This document shows positions 17,301 through 22,500 of a stretch of 22,500 nucleotides of DNA, piece by piece. Below the pieces are notes generated by a model, which saw only the letters and a list, made by a program, of their open reading frames with translations, was not told where the DNA came from and did not search any database. The position numbers and the translations under genes were made by a program. Each line of letters starts with the position of its first letter. The first letter of the stretch is position 1. The stretch is from Paulinella micropora (lineage: Eukaryota; Cercozoa; Imbricatea; Euglyphida; Paulinellidae), in NCBI GenBank assembly GCA_019918135.1, contig WBZZ01001404.1:92501-115000 (forward strand), written 5' to 3'.

Positions 17301-17663
17301 CGCCCGGGGCGTCGCACTACGGATCAGGTCTTTACCCTTTGGCAGAGGTTGAAGGGGCGTCAGCAGCAGAAGCGGGAGTCTTATGTCCTGTTCGTCGATC
17401 TACGCAAGGCTTTCCCGTCTGTTTGGAGAGATGGCCTATTTGAGAGGCTCTGGAAGCTGGGTGTAAGGGGCAAGTTCTGGCGCACGCTACGCAGGTGCTA
17501 CGAGCAGACTTCGTCGCAAGTGCTAGTTGATGGAGCACTCACCCCCGAAGTACTGGAGGGTGTAGGCGTCCAACAGGGGTCCCCTCTCTCTCCCACACTC
17601 TTCAACGTCTTTATGGATGAGCTGTGTGATCGGCTGGCGAGTGTCTCAAGATCACGGATGTGA
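14358..17663 (+). CDS. LINE polyprotein, endonuclease plus partial reverse transcriptase (frameshifted), copy 2
   Basis: Same start context as copy 1. The RRM-like region, basic cluster and endonuclease motifs are present. A tandem 12-bp duplication repeats the residues LDYI, which contain the catalytic aspartate of that motif, so endonuclease activity may be affected. The place where copy 1 is frameshifted is intact here (KYGGAYING), so the frame runs on into the reverse transcriptase through motif A (FVDLRKAF) and motif B (QQGSPLSPTLF). A single-base deletion near 17644 (GAGTGTCTC against GAGTGCCCTC in copy 1) ends it after SVSRSRM at 17663, before the catalytic YADD. Confidence 0.9.
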   Translation: MASDIGRLLLSMDYKYAKHGATPVALMGQGRIAEDLDNPRGNASSTGSGPMSQDGRMRAREYDGIPEPRGEAILAAPHPSSPNLAHGSALQHKASGAIWQMAPPPRRYRRVDRYDKDGRNLIVWGLSERANLQEIASKMSGLGLVVPVMEWQGQRMSRHLELVYEDDDSRQTALQQLKHLKFFGRGVNVALGRRFRDRERVRRLIRIHLLGEAAVRKEEAATGYRVLPLHEECVDDVQVVSSELAADAPKCVSECADVHVVPLHSAASAVGDQPAQAPAEGGSTRAEAKRGRRVRKRAKKHRSKQFDTGFKLLVASHNWQGKTGYDNVGTAEWASFYKHEGWLVIGAQEHRMGKKQLSKCSLDGFRIFGKPAEVSEKNRCKGGVLFAVANFLGPYCNLVSAPVDHRQQVWLRIASGVTGAQDIYVGNGYFPQETQEEESSEAYAAWQAAIAFFGAKGLVVTVADANAKLGPACSRKEEGIVGQHGEVDDKGAPVRSENGKRLAAVLVATGLRNLSGFSCPVEGSYWWSRREQRGMGTGKHLLDYILDYICASPGLAFGAKFGVCEDDLDTDHKAVLAELTWSGQRRPKRAAKPYRSFRVDKFIGAGVSGNDHAAKQALDYLRDKFDDVFQHCLQKLGVHQLPELDLSGGADSQRVVDDVTERVAQSFRMAAHRVLGSRCIRPRFTNNWFDGELKELIQQRREAYAAYRRDESNAEARLNWLRLRKQIRKATRAKKSASFKQVQEEAVKCQREQSSKRFWLLAKRLGGARRTKVSAPVQREDGSLACTLPEKVARWEEFRKNSVKPRENPASAALVVECCAEAGSLEWEEAEAKRQFHWNDRFRDEVARAMKEHEVGEDTCEELDKPFTQAEVLARQRALNNHKACGEDKVKNEMLKYGGAYINGYLTQYFNWIREAERTPKAWGKGIIVNIPKGGDPTDPDNWRDISIISCLGKLYLSLLATRLTLFVDGPDKLRPEQGGFRPGRRTTDQVFTLWQRLKGRQQQKRESYVLFVDLRKAFPSVWRDGLFERLWKLGVRGKFWRTLRRCYEQTSSQVLVDGALTPEVLEGVGVQQGSPLSPTLFNVFMDELCDRLASVSRSRM

Positions 17664-19477
17664 AGCGGCTGAACGACATCAAGGCACTTCTATACGCGGA
17701 CGACGTGGCCCTCATCGCTCACAGTCGCACCGAGCTCCAGAAGATGGTCAATGTTGTGGCCAAGTTCGCGGAAGATTACCGGCTGGAAGTCAACTTGAAG
17801 CCCGGCAAGACGGAAATCATGCCCATTTACACGTCGAGCAAGGCGAAACGACCAAGTATCAGGGAGCGAGGTGAGCCCGTGGTGTTGTTTCGCGGCCAGA
17901 AGCTTTGTGTCACCAGTCAGTACAAGCACCTGGGAGTGGTTATCACCGACGACCTGAAGTGGAAGGAGCAGGCCCTGCGGGCTACGCGTGTCACTGAAGT
18001 CGCCACCGCAGGTTGGTACTCTTTGTGGTGTGCAGGTGAGATACAAGCTAGGTATCGTCTCATGTGCTGGAATCAACTTGTGGGGGCCAAGCTGAAGTAC
18101 GCCTTCGATGTCTGGCGTGCCCCCGTATCGCAGCTCACCAAGCTGGAGGCAGCAATGCTGCGCCCCATGAGGATGATTCTCGGCATCAGCCCTAAGACAA
18201 GCAAGTGGATTACACTCTTTCTGGCGCGCTCTTTGAGTGCGGAGCGTTTGCGGCGGGCGGCGCAACTGAAGTTCTATGGACGGCTGCGTGTTCTACCGGA
18301 GAAGCGATTTCCTGTCATCGCATCTCAAGTCAAATCCGACTGGACTGCGGAGGCCGAAGGCGCTATCAGGGACTCAATGGATCTACAACAAGGGCTTCAG
18401 GAGCTCCTAAATAGCTCAGAGAAGGACCTCGAGGGTTGGTGTTCGACTGTGGACAAGTGGGCCCTTCAGCAGGACGTCAAGATGGTGCAGCAACTGATGT
18501 GGGACAAGCGAGAGGCAGGCAGCGATCTTACTGATGGCCTGCGAGTCATCCTAAGACAAGTCTTTGGAACTAAGGAGTTCCCAAGATGGGTAGCCCTTGA
18601 TGATGCGCATTATAATCTGCTTCGGAGAAGGTTGCTCAGCTGCAACAACCGCCTTCGGTTGTACCGCAGCAAGTTGGTCAGTGGCATGTCCCCTCGCTGC
18701 TTCTGTTGTCATGATGATGTCAATGAGTCCCTTGCGCACTTCTTATGGGATTGCCCCATGCATGAGGGGAGACGTAAGCAGCTGTTGCTGAGTATGCAGA
18801 GGCTCGGTGGCATGGCTGTGGGGGGTGCTGAGGGGGATGGAGGGAGTGAGGAGGGTGGTGAGGTCGTAGGCGGTGAGGTTGTGGTGGAGGATGTGTTGCT
18901 TGGGCGGGAGCGGGAGGGCTCTGTGCGGCAGGGTTGGGATGATATGTCGCCTGTGGATCAATCACGATTGTTTTGTAAGCTTTTTCAGGGGAAGTCGCGC
19001 TTCCGCAGTAACTTTAGGCTTGCTGCGTTGTTAGGGGTTACAGCGTTGCGTCCCCCTCCTAAGTTGGATGTGTTGTTTGGATCATATGTGTCTGAGTGTT
19101 GGTCTGCTAGGGAGGGTAAAAGGGAGGAGCTTGGGGTGGAGGATGGGGGCGAGGAGGTGATTGACCTCACTGAGGTTCCATCAGCTTCTGTCCCACCCTC
19201 TCCCCCAAGTGACGTTGATGTTGCGCGGCGCGGCCGTCCGCGCAGTGTGGACGTCCTGGCTAGAGAGAGGGGTTCGGGAGCGCAGCGTAGTGTCTCCGAG
19301 TTCTTCTCTTCAGCTAACACCCTCGCATCTAGCTCTTCATGCAATTCACAGCCCCCATCTGCCCCTGCTGTTGCTGTTGCTGCTATGTCTGTTTGGTGTT
19401 CTGACAATGCGTTGGGATCGGCTGACCCCGGTGACCCAATGGAGGCACATGTCCAGGATCTGGATCTGATGCTATAG
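17660..19477 (+). CDS. LINE polyprotein, YADD to C-terminus (frameshifted remainder), copy 2
   Basis: Continuation of the same protein in the next frame, with no ATG of its own at the break (first codon shown is GTG). It contains the catalytic YADD, motif E (YKHLGV), the CCHC zinc knuckle (CFCC...H...C) and the acidic tail. VIDLT, RRGRPR and QRSVSEFF are unchanged from copy 1, the last encoded at 19283-19306. Stop TAG at 19475. Confidence 0.9.
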   Translation: MKRLNDIKALLYADDVALIAHSRTELQKMVNVVAKFAEDYRLEVNLKPGKTEIMPIYTSSKAKRPSIRERGEPVVLFRGQKLCVTSQYKHLGVVITDDLKWKEQALRATRVTEVATAGWYSLWCAGEIQARYRLMCWNQLVGAKLKYAFDVWRAPVSQLTKLEAAMLRPMRMILGISPKTSKWITLFLARSLSAERLRRAAQLKFYGRLRVLPEKRFPVIASQVKSDWTAEAEGAIRDSMDLQQGLQELLNSSEKDLEGWCSTVDKWALQQDVKMVQQLMWDKREAGSDLTDGLRVILRQVFGTKEFPRWVALDDAHYNLLRRRLLSCNNRLRLYRSKLVSGMSPRCFCCHDDVNESLAHFLWDCPMHEGRRKQLLLSMQRLGGMAVGGAEGDGGSEEGGEVVGGEVVVEDVLLGREREGSVRQGWDDMSPVDQSRLFCKLFQGKSRFRSNFRLAALLGVTALRPPPKLDVLFGSYVSECWSAREGKREELGVEDGGEEVIDLTEVPSASVPPSPPSDVDVARRGRPRSVDVLARERGSGAQRSVSEFFSSANTLASSSSCNSQPPSAPAVAVAAMSVWCSDNALGSADPGDPMEAHVQDLDLML

Positions 19478-19489
19478 TCTGAGGAAGCC

Positions 19490-19490
<1 letters not shown>
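19440..19490 (+). promoter_or_regulatory. LINE 3' recognition module (copy 2)
   Basis: Identical to the module at 7756-7806: core 19440-19454, hairpin 19451-19465, then GAGGAAGCCT and (ATT)n. Confidence 0.7.

Positions 19491-19538
<48 letters not shown>
19491..19538. repeat. (ATT)n tail of LINE copy 2
   Basis: About 48 bp of uninterrupted ATT, without the ATC breaks found in the tail of copy 1. Confidence 0.95.
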
Positions 19539-19768
19539 GACACCGTGATAGCCCAGTGGTCAAGTTCTACCAAGTGGGCCCTGTCGCCAGTTCGATTCCC
19601 GTCGGTGCCACCAGTATTTTCATTGAACATACCGGTCCGTCTGGAAGTGTTGGAACTGCCCGTGCGGGGGTGTCATTAGAGCCTATCGTCAATTCTTCGT
19701 ACTCCCTTCACGGGTGAGACGATGGAGGCGCATGTGCAGATTTGTATCAGCCATTGACAGAGAAGCAC
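19539..19768 (+). mobile_element. Family B SINE, copy 11 (single-body type)
   Basis: 230 bp. A and B boxes intact; CAAGTGGGCC replaces CATCTGGGCC in the head. Single body, tail hairpin region with TTTGTATC (C to T), normal end. Confidence 0.9.

Positions 19769-19814
<46 letters not shown>
19769..19814. repeat. (TTA)n microsatellite
   Basis: Uninterrupted ATT array. Confidence 0.95.
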
Positions 19815-19817
<3 letters not shown>

Positions 19818-20223
19818 CCCAATGGCCTCAAGGCGTTAAACTGTGACGCCAACTCATAACCCTTTGGTGGTAGATACTGGGGAGGAGGGTCGTTGCGCGC
19901 GTAAAAGATCTTAAACTTCGCATATGCTGGTTGATAGCCCAGGACCCAGCAGACACCAGATTGTTATGGGTGGGGTTTTGAGTCAGCTCTAGCAACCGCG
20001 CTTGGTGTATGCACTTGCACATTCGGTGACGTCTTGCAAGAGGTTGCTGGGACTGCGGAATAACCTCGGCTTAGTGCAGTCTTGCCCTCAGGAGCTCCAT
20101 CGGTGGCCCCGATCATCAGGCGAGAGACTGACACAGGGGGGTGGAGGACCTCGAACAAGGGTATTGGAGGCTTATGTCCGTTGAGGATATGCCATTAGCT
20201 GCATCAGTACGCCTCAGATATAG
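19815..20223 (+). mobile_element. Family C element, copy 2 (full length)
   Basis: 409 bp from CAGCCCAATGG to AGATATAG, bounded by ATT repeats. Non-coding. An A-box-like CAGCCCAATGG opens the element, and a second A-box-like TAGCCCAGGACC lies about 120 nt in, 40 nt before a B-box-like GGTTTTGAGTC; this spacing is tRNA-like. The 3' end has the shared core TGGAGGCTTATGTCC and a hairpin. It differs from the copies at 20893 and 21386 at a handful of bases. I infer a second SINE-like family with a degenerate tRNA-like promoter. Confidence 0.78.
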
Positions 20224-20247
20224 TATTATTATTATTATTTTTTTAAT
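20224..20247. repeat. Short (ATT)n with a T run
   Basis: ATT units followed by eight to nine T and AAT; the T run could act as a pol III stop. Confidence 0.85.
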
Positions 20248-20478
20248 GGACACCGTGATAGCCCAGTGGTCAAGTTCTACCATCTGGGCCCTGTCGCCAG
20301 TTTGATTCCCGTCGGTGCCACCAGTATTTTCATTGAACATACCGGTCCGTCTGGAAGTGTTGGAACTGCCCGTGCGGGGGTGTCATTAGAGCCTATCGTC
20401 AATTCTTCGTACTCCCCTCACGGGTGAGACGATGGAGGCGCATGTGCAGATTTGCATCAGCCATTGACAGAGAAGCAC
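20248..20478 (+). mobile_element. Family B SINE, copy 12 (single-body type)
   Basis: 231 bp with intact A box, a changed B box (GTTTGATTCC), single body, GATT-loop tail hairpin and AGAAGCAC end. Confidence 0.9.
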
Positions 20479-20501
20479 TATTATTATCATTATTATTATT
20501 A

Positions 20502-20536
<35 letters not shown>

Positions 20537-20586
20537 GTTATTACTATTATTGTTATAATTATTATTGTTATTATTATTATTATTAT
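20479..20586. repeat. (TTA)n microsatellite, interrupted
   Basis: About 108 bp of ATT with ATC, GTT and ACT interruptions. Confidence 0.95.
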
Positions 20587-20852
20587 GGACACCGTGATAG
20601 CCCAGTGGTCAAGTTCTACCATCTGGGCCCTGTCGCCAGTTCGATTCCCGTCGGTGCCACCAGTATTTTCATTGAACATACCGATCCGTCTGGACCAGTA
20701 TTTTCATTGAACATACCGGCCCGTCTGGAAGTGTTGGAACTGCCCTTGCGGGGGTGTCATTAGAGCTTATCGTCAATTCTTCGTACTCCCCTCACGGGTG
20801 AGACGATGGAGGCGCATGTGCAGAAATGCATCAGCCATTGACAGAGAAGCAC
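20587..20852 (+). mobile_element. Family B SINE, copy 13 (double-body, GATCC variant)
   Basis: 266 bp. Between the two body units it reads GATCCGTCTGGACC where the 268-bp copies read GGTCTATTTCTGGACC. GAAA-loop tail hairpin. The same variant occurs at 22180 and in the truncated copies at 11416 and, with one change, 12388. Confidence 0.9.

Positions 20853-20892
<40 letters not shown>
20853..20892. repeat. (TTA)n microsatellite
   Basis: Uninterrupted ATT array. Confidence 0.95.
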
Positions 20893-20895
<3 letters not shown>

Positions 20896-21301
20896 CCCAA
20901 TGGCCTCAAGGCGTTAAACTGTGACGCCAACTCATAACCCTTTGGTGGTAGATGCTGGGGAGGAGGGTCGTTGCGCGCGTAAAAGATCTTAAACTCCGCA
21001 TATGCTGGTTGATAGCCCAGGACCCAGCAGACACCAGATTGTTATGGGTGGGGTTTCGAGGCAGCTCTAGCAACCGCGCTTGGTGTATGCACTTGCACAT
21101 TCGGTGACGTCTTGCAAGAGGTTGCTGGGACTGCGGAATAACCTCGGCTTAGTGCAGTCTTGCCCTCAGGAGCTCCATCGGTGGCCCCGATCATCAGGCG
21201 AGAGACTGACACGGGGGGGTGGAGGACCTCGAACAAGGGTATTGGAGGCTTATGTCCGTTGAGGATATGCCATTAGCTGCATCAGTACGCCTCAGATATA
21301 G
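20893..21301 (+). mobile_element. Family C element, copy 3 (first half of a dimer)
   Basis: 409 bp, apparently identical to 21386-21794. The internal A-box-like TAGCCCAG is at 21013-21020 and B-box-like GTTTCGAGGC at 21053-21062. The 3' core is TGGAGGCTTATGTCC (21243-21257) and the hairpin ATGTCC-GTTGA-GGATAT (21252-21268) is extended by GGC/GCC (21247-21249 with 21269-21271). Unlike every other insertion here it does not end in ATT repeat but runs into an 84-bp linker. Confidence 0.8.
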
Positions 21302-21385
21302 TAAATCTGCCTTGGAGTGTTGACTGTGACATATTTGAGGAAAATCCCGATGAAAAAACCTAGTCACACTTGCTAAACAGAGTTC
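21302..21385 (+). other. 84-bp linker between family C copies 3 and 4
   Basis: Unique sequence starting TAAATCTGCC and ending CAGAGTTC. It contains a 6-bp inverted repeat TGTGAC/GTCACA and no microsatellite. It is either part of a dimeric element or captured flanking DNA. Confidence 0.6.
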
Positions 21386-21794
21386 CAGCCCAATGGCCTC
21401 AAGGCGTTAAACTGTGACGCCAACTCATAACCCTTTGGTGGTAGATGCTGGGGAGGAGGGTCGTTGCGCGCGTAAAAGATCTTAAACTCCGCATATGCTG
21501 GTTGATAGCCCAGGACCCAGCAGACACCAGATTGTTATGGGTGGGGTTTCGAGGCAGCTCTAGCAACCGCGCTTGGTGTATGCACTTGCACATTCGGTGA
21601 CGTCTTGCAAGAGGTTGCTGGGACTGCGGAATAACCTCGGCTTAGTGCAGTCTTGCCCTCAGGAGCTCCATCGGTGGCCCCGATCATCAGGCGAGAGACT
21701 GACACGGGGGGGTGGAGGACCTCGAACAAGGGTATTGGAGGCTTATGTCCGTTGAGGATATGCCATTAGCTGCATCAGTACGCCTCAGATATAG
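21386..21794 (+). mobile_element. Family C element, copy 4 (second half of a dimer)
   Basis: 409 bp, matching copy 3 base for base as far as I can read, and ending normally in (ATT)n. Together with copy 3 and the linker it spans 20893-21794 (902 bp) with microsatellite only at the outer ends. Confidence 0.8.
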
Positions 21795-21811
21795 TATTAT
21801 TATTATTATTA

Positions 21812-21855
<44 letters not shown>
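21795..21855. repeat. (TTA)n microsatellite
   Basis: ATT array with one ATC break. Confidence 0.95.
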
Positions 21856-21857
<2 letters not shown>

Positions 21858-22060
21858 CGGTGCCACCAGTATTTTCATTGAACATACCGGTCTATTTCTG
21901 GACCAGTATTTTCATTGAACATACCGACCCGTCTGGAAGTGTTGGAACTGCCCTTGCGGGGGTGTCATTAGAGCTTATCGTCAATTCTTCGTACTCCCCT
22001 CACGGGTGAGACGATGGAGGCGCATGTGCAGAAATGCATCAGCCATTGACAGAGAAGCAC
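21856..22060 (+). mobile_element. Family B SINE, copy 14 (5'-truncated)
   Basis: Begins at GTCGGTGCCACC, at the acceptor end of the tRNA head, so both promoter boxes are lost. Double body with the GGTCTATTTC spacer, GAAA-loop tail hairpin, normal end. Confidence 0.88.
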
Positions 22061-22083
22061 TATTATTATTAATAATAATAATA

Positions 22084-22179
<96 letters not shown>
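22061..22179. repeat. (ATT)n / (AAT)n / (ATT)n microsatellite
   Basis: A short AAT stretch (about 22070-22094) lies inside a long ATT array and makes an inverted repeat with both flanks. Confidence 0.95.
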
Positions 22180-22445
22180 GGACACCGTGATAGCCCAGTG
22201 GTCAAGTTCTACCATCTGGGCCCTGTCGCCAGTTCGATTCCCGTCGGTGCCACCAGTATTTTCATTGAACATACCGATCCGTCTGGACCAGTATTTTTAT
22301 TGAACATACCGGCCCGTCTGGAAGTGTTGGAACCGCCCTTGCGGGGGTGTCATTAGAGCTTATCGTCAATTCTTCGTACTCCCCTCACGGGTGAGACGAT
22401 GGAGGCGCATGTGCAGAAATGCATCAGCCATTGACAGAGAAGCAC
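22180..22445 (+). mobile_element. Family B SINE, copy 15 (double-body, GATCC variant)
   Basis: 266 bp, like 20587-20852, with ATTTTTATTG in the second body unit. Normal core, GAAA-loop hairpin and end. Confidence 0.9.
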
Positions 22446-22500
22446 TATTATTATTATTATTATCATTATTATCATCATTCATTGTTATTATTATTATCAT
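22446..22500. repeat. (TTA)n microsatellite reaching the window end
   Basis: ATT array with ATC and GTT interruptions; the array continues out of view. Confidence 0.93.

Larger units (their letters stand above)
13369..19490 (+). mobile_element. Family A non-LTR retrotransposon (LINE), copy 2
   Basis: A 6.1-kb full-length copy with the same first and last bases as 1694-7806, flanked by (TTA)n. By eye about 35 differences separate the two, clustered in the endonuclease-to-linker part (about 15900-17050) while long stretches are identical. It has a 12-bp duplication in the endonuclease and a one-base deletion in the reverse transcriptase. It is in the same orientation as copy 1. Confidence 0.93.

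Overview
The window is eukaryotic repeat-rich DNA with no confident host gene. The evidence is two non-LTR retrotransposons (LINEs) with apurinic-type endonuclease and reverse transcriptase, many short tRNA-headed SINE copies carrying pol III A and B boxes, and long tri-, tetra- and dinucleotide microsatellites. I cannot name the organism. The strong GC-ending codon use of the LINE ORF and of one coding-like fragment, set in AT-only microsatellite, may suit an alga or other protist, but that is a guess.

Layout. 1-8435 and 11064-22500 are a beads-on-a-string array in which (TTA)n microsatellite alternates with retroelements. I count 24 insertions of four families: two LINEs (A: 1694-7806, 13369-19490), fifteen tRNA-headed SINE copies (B), four copies of a ~409-bp element (C) and three copies of a ~171-bp element (D). 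All 24 point the same way. All but one end directly in (ATT)n, and almost all also start directly at it. Six are 5'-truncated, as expected of target-primed reverse transcription. 8436-11063 is different: CT/CA, TATG and TATC microsatellites with about 1.9 kb of sequence I cannot assign.

How the parts fit. The LINE has one long ORF (about 1,702-1,706 aa if read without its breaks) with an RRM-like N-terminal region, AP-type endonuclease, reverse transcriptase and a CCHC zinc knuckle. Its unusual C-terminal tail carries a SUMO-interaction-like motif, an AT-hook-like motif and a PCNA-binding (PIP) box-like motif. The copies differ at only about 35 sites by eye. Each is broken by one single-base frameshift, at a different place.

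The main observation is that all four families, otherwise unrelated in sequence, share a 3' module of about 45-60 nt: a 15-base core (TGGAGGC..ATGTCC type) running into a small hairpin whose stem bases differ but whose pairing is kept, then a similar end and (ATT)n. In the LINE this module lies inside the last codons of the ORF, and the 3' UTR is only 13 nt. I infer a LINE-driven guild of retroelements that recognise a common RNA 3' end and home to (TTA)n microsatellite. A 48-bp insertion made of the 3' module alone supports this.
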